Assembly (NCBI GenBank): GCA_024291935.2
Contig: CM044312.1
Coordinates: 1,408,501-1,472,500 of the forward strand
Direction of reading: 5' to 3'
From: Okapia johnstoni
Lineage: Eukaryota > Chordata > Mammalia > Artiodactyla > Giraffidae
DNA: 64,000 bases
A program made the translations under genes and the position numbers. Numbering within the stretch: the stretch's first letter is position 1; each line of letters begins with the position of its first letter. Shown here piece by piece: positions 27,621 to 40,589 of the stretch. The notes beneath the pieces were generated by a model. That model was not told the DNA's origin. It did no database searches and saw only the letters and a list, made by a program, of their open reading frames with translations.

Positions 27621-30580
27621 TTGAGTCGCATCACCTTCCGATGCCGAGCCTTGTGTCCAAGCACAAGTTTTCTTATGTGCTGAAACAGCACCTTGGGAAA
27701 GGATACACAGAAAGAGCTAAGAGTCGCCCTCGCTCGGGGGTTTGCGAGGAGAGAAGGGCCCGCTTTCCCCTACCCATCCTGGGGGACCTGGAGGGGTTTT
27801 CTGGGGCCAGTCCTCCTAAGGAGACACCCAGGCCCAAGGTTCTTAACAGAGACGCCAGTGCCCGAAGCTTGCAGTTGAGTTTTTAAATAGATAAATCTGT
27901 AAAGGGAAGGGAAATTGTATGTGTGTGTTTACCCTGGGTCTGCTTTCCTGCTTTGTACCTTTCACCACCCTGGTTCATTTATCCTGGTGATTAATTTATT
28001 GGGGATGGGGGAAACTGTCAGATTCCCACAAGCCCTGGGATCTGGCACCTGTGTGACACCGCAGCCTTTTCACCCACAAGAGATACTAGCCAGCCCAGAA
28101 AATCCATCAACCACCCAGTCGCTTGGCAGATTTAGAACAGCTGCTCTGCTAGACATGGTTCTGAGCACCAGGGTGGGTGCACGGGTGAGTGAAAGACAAA
28201 AATCTCCACTCTCCTGGAGTTACACAGTGGGAAGGGAAAGACGAGATTGACGCACACTAAACTCGTGCATCACACACTGTAAGGGGCGTGTGAACCCCGA
28301 AGGCTAGGTGTCAGGTAAAGAGTGAGGAGGAAGGTCCAAAGCCGGAGCACAGCCTCCATCGCCTGGGATGCAGGACTCATCTTCTCCTGCACTGTGGGAA
28401 GGTGAGGAAGTGCGCTGTAGCACAGGCTGCCTGACTGCAAGTGAGAAGAATTAGAGACCTTTAGGAACCATAGCGGATACTTATCCTGGGTCCAAGCCAG
28501 TGTCTGTGGCCCTGATGGCGGAATCGGTCCAGACAACAGAGGTGCACGTGTGCGTGGTATAAGTGGGAGTTTAGAGACAGGAATAGGTTTTAGGTATGTT
28601 TTCTTCCTTGCTTTGTTTTCCACTGAGATATAATTGACCTAAACCATGGTATTAGTTTTAGGTGTATAGTGATTTCTTAATCTTAAGTAATTCAGGCCTT
28701 TAAAACCACTCTGGAAAATAGAAGAGAAAGCCACAGGTTTCACGTAAAAGTTTCACTGCAAATTTTAGGGAGTCTGACCCCAGACACCGAAGCTTCCACA
28801 CCCCCGGGAGCAGGATGAGGTCTGTGGTGTCCCCCTGCACGGAGACGCCTGTGCACCGCCTGGAACCTGGAGGCAGGCCCTTCATACCCAGCACGTCCTG
28901 CCTCCAGGCGCCTGCAGGAGCCGTTCTCGCCGCAGGACCCGCGTCTCCGTTGCTCACCATGGACGTGGAAGCCTGTGCATGCTTCCAGGCAGGATGCAGG
29001 CCCGTCACTCCCCCCCCCCCCAGTGTTCTGTGTCCAGAGGACCCCGTACCCCCATCCGTAGGAGGAGGGCCGGGTCGTCGTGTCTCACAGAAGAGATGAG
29101 GCTTCGACAGCCGAATCCACGCCAGGCTCCACTCAGAGGCTCACGGGACAGTTACACAAACCAGCCCTCGGCTTCCAGAGCCGCAGGCCCAGGTGGGACG
29201 CAGAACCACGTGCTCCAGTGAGGCTCCTTGGGGCTGCAGTTCAAGGCTGGTCCGGGGAAAGGCCGTGGTGGGTGGGGTGTGGGCTGGGGAGGAAGTCTCC
29301 ACGGGGATTCCAGGGACTCGGGAATCCAGGCTGAGAGCCAGGAGGCAGAGGTGCGGGCGACACCTGGGCACTTAGCGGCTGGGCGGCCTTGGGCAGGGGC
29401 GTGACCTCTCTGTGCCCGTGGGCCTCGCTTGGCAGAGCAGCAGCGCCCGTCTCCTGGGGCAGCTGTGGAGAAGGGCACGCGCCGTGAGAAGGAGGAGCCG
29501 GGGGAGGCTCCCCACGTCCGTCCCCCCAGGCCCGCGCCCTCTCGCCGGTGGCGGCCCCGCTGTCCACTTGCTGCCCTGCTGGGCTTGTCGGCTGGGTGTC
29601 ACACGGACCCAGGGCCACTGTGTCCACAGCACTGATCGTTCTCTCGGGGACTCCGGCCGAACGGAGAGACAGACAGAGGAGCGAGTGCGCGAGCTGACGG
29701 CTGCCCAGGAACCTGCCTCCCTGCGCAGCGCCAGCCCTGAGCCTCCTTTTCTCCAGTGGGCATGTGCAGATGGGACATGCCAGGGCCTTGAAAAGGGCTT
29801 GTCCACCTGCTGCCCTGGAGGGGCAGGGGTCAGCCGGCTGGACGCCAGCGACACGCGGGGCTACCGCAGCCCTGGGAGGGATCCCCGAGTCCCACCCGAA
29901 TCGCCGGCCCAGAGAGAGACGAGCTAGGGGCGGCTGTTGCAGATCGCTGCGTCCGGGGCTGCCCGTCACCCGGGAGAGGCCGTCTGAGCTGCGGCCGCAC
30001 GGACGCCTGGGTGAGCTCCGGTGTACTGATGGCTCCCGGACCCTGAGTAGTATTCGTGGAGTGACTCTCATCTGCTGACTTGGAGCCAGCTCTGGTCGGA
30101 GTACAGAGAACCGCAGAGCCGGGCTGTCCATGCCGTGGGCCTCAGGGCGAAGCAGGCTGTAGGCAGGCAGCCCGGGTGGGGCCCCAGGGGTAGGCAGCAC
30201 CCTGGAGGTGTCCACACAGCCCGTGATAGTAGGTGACCATGGGCTCTTCATTCTCACCACTGTGCGCGCCCCTCGCCGGCCTGTGGGCTGCCCGAATGCG
30301 GGGGCTGAGTCGGCTGTTCATCAGTTAGGACCTGGGACCCGGGGGGCAGGAGGGCCCAAGGGACAGAGTTTGGCTCCGTCTCCTTCCACCTGGGCCCCCG
30401 GGGACTGGGCTGGTGGCCCGGGTACCCCCAGGCGCCCAGGCCCTTGATCACGTGGCTCTCCCTCTGTGGTTCAAGATGGTGCTCGGGCCACGCATCCTGG
30501 CCAGCCAGACGCAGGGTGGTGTGCATCCTTCCTAGGGGTCAGAGTGTGGCCCGTTCTTCCCTCCCCTCTGGTGAGAAGTC
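27620..30580. other. Intergenic, no gene recognised
   Basis: Unique sequence. A short old LINE-like piece lies at about 28612-28690 (ccactgagatataattgacc, gttttaggtgtatag), and a MIR-like piece at about 29355-29440 (cggccttgggcaggggcgtg). Confidence 0.5.
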
Positions 30581-30587
30581 TCTCCTT

Positions 30588-30704
30588 TTTCATTTGGCTG
30601 CGGTGCGCAGTTTGCAAGATCTCAGCTCCCCAACCAGGGATTGAACCCGGGGTCATGGCAGTGAGCGCCCCAAATCCTAACCACGAGGCCACCAGGAAAC
30701 TCCC
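30588..30704 (-). repeat. CHR-2-type SINE
   Basis: Minus-strand tRNA-Glu SINE: gggagtttcctggtggcctc at its 5' end, box B-like gggttcaatccctggt, and a tail at catttggctgcggtgcgc. Confidence 0.8.
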
Positions 30705-31399
30705 GGGCAAGAAGGCCCGATACCACCACGCTGAGCTTCACCGGCAGACGGGGAGTCTTTCTTTCCATCTGTGCACAGCCATGTGTTTTGGTTGTGTGTG
30801 TGTGTGTGTGTGTCCAGTGGCCTCACAGCGTCGTGTTCCCCATGTCTCACCCCAGCCTCACTCTGTCCTGCTTAAACACGAGCCTCCCCCCCCACCCACC
30901 CAGGAACCTGTGCTCTGCCGTCCAGCTCTGAGAGGCTGCCTGGTCTGTTGAATGAGTAGGTTGTGGTCCTTTTGGACACTTCCCGCAGCGTCCCCTGTAG
31001 GTCTGAGCACGTCAAGGGGCTCCAGTGAGTGAAGCCGGTTTTCCCACGTCAGCAAAGGAACCCCTCTCCTCCCACTAGAGGAGGAGAGCTCTCAGGAACC
31101 AGGGGCTACGGGTCGCATCCTCGCTCCCTCTCGTCCTCCCGGCACAGGCCCTGCGGCTGAAGCCGCCCTGGACACCATGATGGGCGTCGCGGCCTCCGCC
31201 ATCTCTCCCTGTGTCCCAGGGCCTCCCCGCTGGCCGCCCCAACCACTGTATGCCCAAGAGTCCAGGGGCAACAGCCAGCGGCCCGGCTCATCTCGGCGGG
31301 ACACCGCTGGGAGCCCGAGGGCAGGGAGCCAGCAGAGCAGCGGTCAGGAGGTGGGGGCCAAACGTCTCACTTTGAGAGGCAGAGCCAGTGCCCCCACGG

Positions 31400-31608
31400 G
31401 GTGAGTCCTCCACTGCGTAGCACAGGGAGCTGGGTTCAGTAGAACCCGAATGTACATATACACACGTATATACACGCACGTATGCTTAGTAGAATATGAT
31501 AACCTACAAGGGAAAGAACCTGAATATACATATATATATATGTGTATACACACACACACATATGTATACACACATATATACACACACACATATACACACA
31601 CACACACA

Positions 31609-31650
<42 letters not shown>

Positions 31651-31925
31651 CAGACACAGCCACATATATATATATACACACACACATACACACACCCCCA
31701 CATATATATATACACACATATATACACACACATATATACAGACACACCCACACATTTATATACACCCACCCACCCACATATATATACACACACACACATA
31801 TGCACACACACATACACACACACACACATATACACACGTGTATGTATAACTGAAACTGTGCTATACACCCAAAGCTTACACAATATTGCAAATCAACTCT
31901 ACTTCAATAAAGATATTTTTTAAGA
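31400..31925 (+). mobile_element. L1 LINE 3' end enclosing a large CA/TA microsatellite
   Basis: The flanks are an L1 3' UTR: gcgtagcacagggagctggg on the left, and aatattgcaaatcaactcta then cttcaataaagatattt on the right. The middle is replaced by the 31528-31840 repeat. Confidence 0.75.
31528..31840. repeat. Compound (CA)n/(TATA)n microsatellite, about 310 bases
   Basis: Alternating CACACA and TATATA segments run almost without break. Open frames of Tyr/Thr/His or Val/Cys repeats on both strands are artefacts of this tract. Confidence 0.95.
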
Positions 31926-31929
31926 AAGT

Positions 31930-34900
31930 CCTCTGCTAAATTTAGAACCAGCAATATTGGCGGGCTCCATAGCTCTCAGAAATCTTCCCACTACCTTGAC
32001 ATATTTCCTGTTCCTATTTTCACAGGTAAAGGAAACACCTGAATCATCACTTGGCATTCTTGGCAGCTTTTTCAAACTGTTTAACAAAAACCCCAGGTTT
32101 TCCCAGAAGCACCAGGGGAGCCATGACCCCTGGGTCTCCTCCAAGCAGCGCCCTCCCTGAGGGTGGCTGCCCCCTCGGGGGGGCCATGGAGCCTCCCAGC
32201 CCCCCCACACTGTGAGGCCTTCTCTCTTCTATCTTCCTAAAACAAAGTAATTCGCTTTTAATGACTGCCGGTGTTTTCTTTCCTAGTTCTGTTTGAGCAG
32301 ATAGTGTGTCGGGGGCGGGGGCGGTCCCAACGGGGTTAAACCACCGCGACCTTCATAATCAGGGAACAGAAATAAATTATGTTTACTCATATATGTGACC
32401 AAGTCTCTGGTGCCCAGATGCCCCCTAATCACAGGTGGGGTGATAATATTTTGCTTTTATCAGGCCTCTCACTCACAGGTAACAAAGTACTTTATTATCC
32501 CAGCCAGCAGGGAGAGGGCCAGTGGTCACACGGTGTCCATGGCCTGGGACGCAAGCATTCTTCCTGCTGGTGGCCCCGCCGGGCCCCCCAAGCCTGAAGA
32601 TCGGGCTGGCAGGAGGCAGGGGGTGGGCAGAGACCCTGCAGGTTCCCTCTGGGATCTCGACAGGCACTATTGGCCGCTGCTCTCAGGAGCCACGTCTGTG
32701 GCCCAGGCCCCCCTGGGCTGGACTGACCTTCGTGAGAGGCGTGACCAGCTCACGATAGACCCTCACGCCCATTGTCTCTTTGCCCGCTTGCTTCCCGGGG
32801 CTGGGCCAGGAGCCGGCAGCAAAGCTCGACAGGGAGGTGGCTGGAGCCCACTTGTGTTGGGGAGAAAGAGAGGCCTGCGTTGGCCTGGCGGACCCGGACC
32901 CAGCTTCCTCCAGGCCCTAGTGGCCCAGGCTCGGGGTGGGCAGGTCAAGGCCCAGAGGAGAGGCGACTGGATGGGGACACGGAGCACATGGCCCCGCGGC
33001 TCCGAGCACAGGGCAGGTGGGCCTCACTCCCGCTCCCGTGGGCCGTGCTGTGGGCAGACAGGGCGCAGGAGGCAATAGCAGGCCCAGTCCTGCAGTCCGC
33101 CCTGTTTCCCGCTTCTCTGTTTCATGGCTCTGCGGGGGTGTTCGTGGTGGGGCTGGCACAGCCATGTTCCAGGGCAGAGCTGGGGCAGGCCGCCTCGGCC
33201 TGGGCAGCTTTAGTGAGCCCCGCAATCACTTAAGTAGTATGCAGACTCTGGCTCATCAAATCTGATTAAGAAAACAGGTTTTAAAAAAAAAACACTCATT
33301 GTCCATCTAAGTCAAAGAGCGTATGGGTGCTAATGACCACTACATGCATCCTACCTGCTAGCCTGGGACCAGACTGAAAAGTACTTCCTCCTCCAGTGAA
33401 AAGTTCGAGGGCAAGGATAAAATAAATCTCAAATAATCACATTGTATTTTTGATGAGTTAAATAAGCGTGGTCTATGCCCCGGGCATATGAACTTGCTTT
33501 TCTGCACACAGTAAGCCCTGGAGAAGTACTTAGGGAGACCGGTGTTTGTAAAGCCTTGTTTCCGATAATTACGCCCTCAGGCGCACCTGCTTGCAGTTGG
33601 CTCTCAGTAGGAAGTCGGAGCTTTGGCCGCTGGGTGCAGTTAAGCAATGCTTGTAACAGGAGTCAGGAGGCCGCGCTCGTTTCGGATGCGTGGTGCTGGG
33701 CGCTCTGTGCGGCCGGACTCTGGGAGCCGGGCCGGCCTCCAGCACCTTGGTTTCATCTTGTGCTTTTCTGCAAGGCTTGTTTTACTCTCGTTAAGGATAG
33801 TTTCCCAGAGACAGTAACAATGTCCTGGATAACCCAATGGTGTTTAAGAATTACCAAGTAGATTTAGACCTTCTGAATCCTATTCATGGCAAATTGGGGG
33901 CTGAGGAAGCAGAATGCCTTTAGACACACCCCCTCCCCAATGTGCGCTTTGGGGAGAAGTGACCCCAGGGAAGCTCCACCCTCGGATGACTAACAGGCGC
34001 CTGCTTTGTCCAGGTGAGAGGCTCCCTGGGGACTGGCGGACACAGGAACACAGCACCGGGTCCCTTGAAGGACACGGGGCTCATCTCAGGTCATAAAATC
34101 TCCTCCTGCGAGGTCAGGCTGTCCGCGGAACTGATAAGCACAGCTCCTTTGGTCAAGTTATTGATGCAGGCACGGGGGGAAGAGGGAACCCGAGTGGGGG
34201 ACAGACCCCCACATCCCTGCTGGGGACCCTCAGGGCCCGTCTGTGGGGCCGCTTCCCAGCGCTGCTCATCCAAGACCAGCCGCCACCGAGCTCTTGGGGT
34301 GACGGACGAGGAGAGCCGGCCATGCTGCCCTTTCTCCAAAGTGGACAGGACTCAGGATCCGTGAGAAGAGGAACGAGAGGGGCACGGACTGACTTCGTGG
34401 TTAGTGAACCATCTTGAGGCTCAGAGAAATTGCCGCTGTCATTCTGCGCACTCACAGACCTACCTGAGCAACCAGGGATGCACGGGTGGCAAAGCGGCTT
34501 CACAGAGGGGCAACCGCTGCGGGCGGGCGGGCGGCGGAGGAGGCTGGCCTCGAGTGGGGCCAGGCCCGACGCGATTCGTCCCTTCTGCACCTCGCGCCTG
34601 AGCAGCTGGCAGGCTACCGGAGCGTCACCATCACTGACGCGAGACGGGAGTGCTCAGGGACCGTGCGACGAAGCCTGCTGATGAGGGGGTTGGAAGCTGA
34701 ACCCCAGAGCCGGGTTTATGGAACTGGGGTTCCCTCCACCTGGCAGGATCTCCCCCGACAGGCAGGGGACCCCCTCCCCGCCCGACCCAAGGCTCTGCTG
34801 GGAACACTTCTGTGCTTGCCGCGGCCAGAGACGACGTCTTGAGACTGCCATTCACAACTTCAGTGCTCTCGAGATGGGTAGAGTTTGAGCTTTCCCGGGA

Positions 34901-35310
34901 AAAGGCAGACGAGTATAGAAGGCTCATTGTTAAAGAATGCCAGCTAGTCATGTAGGAGGGATGACAGAGTTAGAAAATGACCAATTTGCCATAATTGATT
35001 CTGGCACGCATCACTGATACCTGCCTGACCCACTAGGCAAATATATTGGTGGGGAACAGGAAATTCACATTTTGCCACACTTTTTTCCCCGTTGTAAGAT
35101 GTCCTTAACTTCTGGTGATTAATTTCCCTTAATCATCACGAAGGTGACAGCATGCCTGTGCGGGCCTCGGCCGTAATGAGTGACCGAGCACTGCTGGCCT
35201 GAGCCACAGGCTGACTGCCATCCCGCAGCAGAGCCGGGAGGGGCCGGTCCCCGAGTGTGCTTCCCCGGCCACGGCCATGCGGGGCCCGCAGGACACGTGC
35301 AGGACTCGAC
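31930..35310. other. Intergenic, no gene recognised
   Basis: Mostly unique. AT-richer, repeat-free patches at 32225-32480 and 33230-33480 could be regulatory but carry no diagnostic signal. Confidence 0.5.
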
Positions 35311-36612
35311 GTGACAGTTCAGTCGCTCAGTTGTGTCCGACTCTTTGCGACCCCATGAATTGCAGCACACCAGGCTTCCTTGTCCATCACCAACTCACGG
35401 AGTCCACCCAAACCCATGTCCATTGAGTCGGTGATGCCATCCAACCATCTCATCCTCTGTCGTCCCCTTCTCCTTCTACCTTCAATCCTTTCCAGCATCA
35501 GGGTCTTTTCAAATGAGTCAGCTCTTCGCATCAGGTGGCCAGAGTATTGGAGTTTCAGCTTCAACATCAGTCCTTCCAATGAACACTCAGGACTGATCTC
35601 CTTTAGGATGGACTGGTTGGATCTCCTTGCAGTCCAAGGGACTCTCAAGAGTCTTCTCCAACACCACAGTTGAAAAGCATCAATTCTTCAGCACTCAGCT
35701 TTCTTTATAGTCCAACTCTCACATCCATACATGACTACTGGAAAAACCATAGCCTTGACTAGACGGACCTTTGTTGGAAAAGTAATGTCTCTGCTTTTCA
35801 ATACGCTGTCTAGGTTGGTCATAACCTTCCTTCCAAGGAGTAAGCGTCTTTTAATTTCATGGCTGCAATCACTATCAGCAGTGATTTTGGAGCCCCCCAA
35901 AATAAAGTCTGACACTGTTTCCACTGTTTCCCCATCTATTTCCCTTGAAGTGATGGGACCAGATGCCATGATCTGCATTTTCTGAATGTTGAGCTTTAAG
36001 CCAGCTTTTTCACTCTCCTCTTTCACCTTCATCAAGAGGCTCTTTAGTTCTTCTTCACTTTCTGCCATAAGGGTGGTGTCATCCGCATATCTGAGGTTAT
36101 TGATATTTCTCCCGGAAATCTTGATTCCAGTTTGTGCTTCTTCCAGCCCAGCGTTTCTCATGATGTACTCTGCATATAAGTTAAATAAGCAGGGTGACAA
36201 TACAGAGCCTTGACGGACTCCTTTTCCTATTTGGAACCAGTCTGTTGTTCCATGTCCAGTTCTAAGTGTTGCTTCCTGACCTGCATACAGGTTTCTCAAG
36301 AGACAGGTCAGGTGGTCTGGTATTCCCATCTCTTTCAGAATTTTCCACAGTTTATTGTGATCCACACAGTCAAAGGCTTTGGCATAGTCAATAAAGCAGA
36401 AATAGATGTTTTTCTGGAACTCTCTTGCTTTTTCCATGATCCAGCGGATATTGGCAATTTGATCTCTGGTTCCTCTGCCTTTTCTAAAACCAGCTTGAAC
36501 ATCTGAGAGTTCACGGGTCACCTACTGCTGAAGCCTGGCTTGGAGAATTTTGAGCATTACTTTACTAGCGTGTGAGATGAGTGCAATTGTGTGGTAGTTT
36601 GAGCATTCTTTA
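35311..36612 (-). mobile_element. RTE-BovB LINE, 5'-truncated, with reverse transcriptase frame
   Basis: The 3' end is at 35311 (plus-strand cagttcagtcgctcagttgt). The element reads leftward. An open frame at 36521-35688 covers reverse transcriptase motifs FIDYAKAFDCVDH, GVRQGSVLSPCLFNLY and YADDTTLMA, and a second frame at 35648-35319 carries the C-terminus. Truncation at about 36612 is seen by comparison with the longer copy at 54.2 kb. Endonuclease is absent, so it is not autonomous. Confidence 0.93.
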
Positions 36613-36635
36613 AAGGGCCAGTTTCTCGGGAAATT

Positions 36636-36750
36636 TTATTTTAGTTTTTCTGGCAGCACTATGGGGCACGTAGGGGCTTAGTTCCTGACAGGGATTGAAC
36701 CTGCGTTGGAAGCGCAGAGTCTTAACCACTGGACCACCAGGGAAGCCCCC
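36636..36750 (-). repeat. CHR-2-type SINE
   Basis: Minus-strand tRNA-Glu SINE ending at gggggcttccctggtggtcc (complement of 36731-36750). It lies just beyond the truncated end of the BovB copy. Confidence 0.82.
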
Positions 36751-36759
36751 ACCCCGTTT

Positions 36760-39280
36760 TTTTGGCCTTGAGAGAAAACTTTAAGTGGGGGTGGGATGGG
36801 GTGGGTGTTCTATACTAAAGGAGAAATAGAAATGTAATGATTGAACCTTGACTGTAATTCTGTCAAGGGAGAAAAAAAAGCTGTAGGAAATTCACTTCAG
36901 AACAACCAGAAGGATGCAAATGGCCCGTCTGCTGGACCGTCCCTGAACGGACGTCCCTGTTCTCAGGGCGGTCCTGGCTCCCCGGTACTTGGACGTACGA
37001 GAGTGTCCCCGCCCTCAGGAGACGCAGGCTGAGGGCTCAGGAGCTATGCGTCCTGACACATGTACTTTCTAGAGGCGCCATCAAAACGTGTGTGTGTAAA
37101 CGTGTGTGTAACGGAATGGATTACACACGAAAGACAGAGGAAAGGCAAACGGGGAAAATGTCGACGACGGACAAACCGAACAAAAGCGGAAGAACTTGCT
37201 ACCTTCTTAGGAAGCGCTTCTGAAACATGCAGTCCACCGTCAATGATTTTCTCTAGAGAAAAGTTTTAAGTCCTCTTACTGATTCTGACCTCGGGCTGAG
37301 CCAGATGAATGCCACCCTGTTGCACGTCACGGGGCCCTCGAGGGGCGACCCCCCACGCCTCTGTCAGCAAGAGCGGTCTGGTGTGTGAGGGGCAGGAGGG
37401 CAGGGCCGGGTCCCCGGGCTGGTTCCCCAGGGCTGGAAGCAAAGACGCAGGCCGTGCTGGGGCCGGGGGTGGGGCTGGGCGCCCATCTCCTGCATACTGG
37501 CGGTTTGAGCGCACAGAGACGTGCCGACGTGATAACCCCCGAGGCCACAGCCGTGCATCCCGCTTTGGACATGCTCAAGGTCAAAATCACTCTGCTCCCA
37601 GGGCCGGTGTGCACACATACGGCATTGTTTTCCAAACACACACAGCAGCCTCAGAGCATTTTAAAGTCGGTCCCCACTTTCCCTTTCATCATCTTATCAT
37701 GCAAACATCATTTTTCATTTTACCCAGCTCCACTGGAGACAAACGCCATCTGCATGTGAACTTGACCCCTCCGGCCGGCGTCATCCGTGTGCAGTACGGT
37801 ATGAAATGTGAGAAGAGGAGGACCCCTGATCCTAGCCAGTACTCCTTTCCCAGAAGATCCAAGGTTCCCCAACCTCTCAGAACACTAAGGATGCGTGTGC
37901 ATGATGCCTCTTACACGCCCACTCGCGCACCTTAAATGCGTCACCCGTGGGGAGACGTGCAGCCCTGCAGAGGCTCACAGGTCCCTGCTCACGTCTGGGG
38001 TCTGCCTGAAGCCCCTCCACGGTCACAGAGCCGCCGTCCCGGGACGGGCCTGGGCTGTGCTGGAGCTCCCGGGCCGCCTCCAGGTCCTCCTGGGTTCTGG
38101 TCTCTGCACTAGGAGCTGCCGGGCGGCACCCTGTCCCTGGCCTCGTTCTCCTAACTCAGCTTCCTTGGGGGATTCCGACACCCGGCCCTCGGACCCCCAC
38201 CTTGAGCAGTGTGTCTGTGCCCTCCTGCCCGACCCTGCTGCTGACGGGCACTAGGAGGGCCCCAAACGCCCCCTCGACCTCTTCACTGAAAGGTGCCCAC
38301 TGCTGCTGCGTGTGCATCAGTCACGTCTCCAGAATCCTCCTTCTCATGGCTGCTGTCTTGGGCCAGGAAGGGGACGAGAGCCACCCACCCGGTCCCCGCC
38401 GCCAGCCTTCCCACGAGGTGCCCTAGCACCTTCCCGTTTCCAGGCGCTAGTCCTGAAAACACTGTCTTGGGGGCTTTACTTCCTTGCTGACGACCCTTCG
38501 ACGGCTCCCTCCAGTTGAGCAGATAAATGCCCGCTCCTCACAAGCAGGCTGCAGGGGTCCCATCCCACCGTATGTCCCGGGTCCCAGGGCCCCATGTGGC
38601 GTGGCTCCATGGCCCGACCCTCGGCTGGTGCCCGCATGTGCCCAGGCGCCCTGAGCTCTGGCTGGAAGGGCCGGGCCCAGGTCACCTCCTCCGGCCAGCT
38701 CGCCGTGCCTGGCCCGCAGGGGCTGGCTGGCCGCCCATCGCTCTCAGCACACGTGACGACAGGACACGTGCTGCTGAACCTCGGTGACGTCATTAAACCC
38801 TGCAAGCTGTCCTGGGGCTCAACTCCACGTGTGGCATGGAGGAGCCCCAGCAAATGCTGACTGAGACCAAGCCCCACTCCTACTCGGCCCTCCCGGAAGA
38901 GGCCTCGGGCTGGTGTAATTCAGACACCACAGCCTCAGGAGAAACAGCCACACATGCAACTGGGAGCGCAAATGATTCCAGACGGGCTCAGGTTCTGCAG
39001 CCGTCGGTGCCGAGTCCTGCCAGCAGCACCCAGCGCAGACACGCAGCATCCCGCCTTGACACCCTGGCAGGGGTGGGGTCTGCGGCCCCCAGTCAGCACC
39101 TTGATCCCAGAGCTCTGGTGACCGACGTCCCAGCCACCCAGGCCCAGGTCAAGGTCAAGGCGTGGGCCCTTCCCTCTGGCTCCTCCCGCCGACCCAGGGG
39201 CACCCCACAGGAAAGTAAACCAACAGACACAGGGTCACTGCTTTACAGTAAGGACTAAGCACTTTTTTTAAAAAGGATGT
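36760..39280. other. Intergenic, no gene recognised
   Basis: Unique sequence of moderate GC content. Overlapping open frames show no recognisable domain. Confidence 0.5.
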
Positions 39281-39281
39281 T

Positions 39282-39556
39282 AGGACTTCCTCGGTGGTCT
39301 GGTGGTAAAGAATCCACCTGCCCGTGCAGGAGACACGGGTTCGAGCCTTGATCCGGGAAGATCTCACGTGCCTCGGAGCAACGAGGCCCCAGAGCCGCAC
39401 CTGCTGAGGCCCAGGCACCCTGGAGTCTGTGTGTCGTGACCGGACACGCCACCCTAACGAGGGCCTGCGCCCCGCAGCCGGAGAGCAGCCGCAACCAGAG
39501 AGATGCCCCCACAGCCACGAGGACCCAGTGCGGCCAAGACTGAAGTTTAAAAAAAG
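39282..39556 (+). repeat. CHR-1-type SINE
   Basis: A tRNA-Glu-related head (aggacttcctcggtggtctg, box B-like gggttcgagcc) is followed by a long body (cctcggagcaacgaggcccc, gaccagagcc-like segments) and an A-rich tail. It sits just past the NOM1 poly(A) signals. Confidence 0.75.
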
Positions 39557-39639
39557 AGGAGGCAACAGTGATCTGAATTAGCTTAATTATTTTCGTGAAA
39601 AGACATCAGAGTATTTCAGACCCTGAAAGAATGAGTTCT

Positions 39640-40431
39640 GCGGGATGATGTTTTATTAAAGTTCTTTATTTTGAAATAATTTAAAACTTGAGGAAAAGTT
39701 ACAAAAATACATTTCATCTGTAAAAAGCTCACCCGGACCCGCCAACGCAGACATTTACCGCGTCTGCGCTCTGCCCGTGCGCAGCGAGGGGAGGGGGCCC
39801 TGTCCTTCAGGGGCAGTGTGAGCACCCCCGCCGCAGGAGCGTCTGTACTGTGCGTTCACGCCGACAGCCCAGCTCAGCAGGCGCGCCCGGTGGGCCCAGG
39901 CTCCACCTGCTCACGTGGGGACTTGCAAGTTGTGGGGGGTCAGTAACACTCCCGGGGGAGATGTCCCGTCCCACGGGGGAACCCGAGGTGAGGAGCCAGG
40001 AGCACCCTCCACACCCACGAGGCCTGAGTCAGCTGCCAACTTTTCCAGGACACTGGCCTCCCAGACACTTCACTTATCAACACAACATCAAGTGCGTTTA
40101 ACGGACGACTTCTGAATTTTTAACCAATATATAAAAAGACACAACCACCACCAATTTCTCTCTGACCGCAGCCTCAAGCTCATTACGTCGCTGAAAAAAT
40201 AAGGCACTGCACACCGGCTCCCCGTCTCCTCGCTGCCCAGCGCCTGCCCCGTCCGCCCAGCCTCCCGAAGATATAAATACAGTTATTTGAGAATGGTTTA
40301 AAATACAATATAACCCTGGAGCAAAATCCACTCCTTTACACATGACAGTCGGCACCACAGCTGCACCCGCCTTTCACGCGAGCCGTACAAGGAGACGCCC
40401 TGCAGACAGGGACACCCCCGCGCCCCGCCCG
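39640..40431 (-). other. NOM1: NOM1 3' UTR
   Basis: This stretch runs from the inferred stop to two AATAAA hexamers on the minus strand. It is mostly unique sequence with an AT-rich patch at about 40110-40320. The transcript end near 39640 is inferred. Confidence 0.6.
39652..39670 (-). terminator. NOM1: NOM1 tandem poly(A) signals AATAAA
   Basis: Two AATAAA hexamers on the minus strand lie at 39665-39670 and 39652-39657, about 760 bases after the inferred NOM1 stop. They are the first clear hexamers in the 3' flank. Confidence 0.6.
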
Positions 40432-40589
40432 CTACATCCTGAGGGCCCCCGCGCCCCTGCAGGGCCCGCGTGCACAGCTCGGCCCGCTCCCGCAGGGCTC
40501 CGGCCTCCGGGGCGCCCCTCAGCAGGAAGTGGCTGATGAACAGCTTCAGGCCCTCACGCAGCAGGCCCAGCGCCGGCTTGTCCGACACC
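40432..40589 (-). CDS. NOM1: NOM1 exon 11, C-terminus; apparent 1-base insertion before the stop
   Basis: The acceptor cctccccag precedes GTGTCGGAC. The exon reads RVSDKPALGLLREGLKLFIS, HFLLRGAPEAGALRERAELC and TRALQGR. A run of five C on the plus strand (40446-40450) then puts the frame off by one. With four, the end is RGALRM and TAG at 40432-40434, a short tail like that of the human protein, and the total length becomes an exact multiple of three. As typed, the frame continues to TAA at 40298-40300 and adds about 45 unrelated residues. I favour the short end. Confidence 0.88.

Noticed and set aside
31344..31923. Long Cys/Val/Tyr or Thr/His repeat frames at 31.4-31.9 kb
   Set aside because: Translation of a CA/TA microsatellite on both strands.
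35688..36521. Reverse transcriptase frame as a host gene
   Set aside because: It is part of a 5'-truncated BovB LINE with a standard BovB 3' tail, not a domesticated gene.
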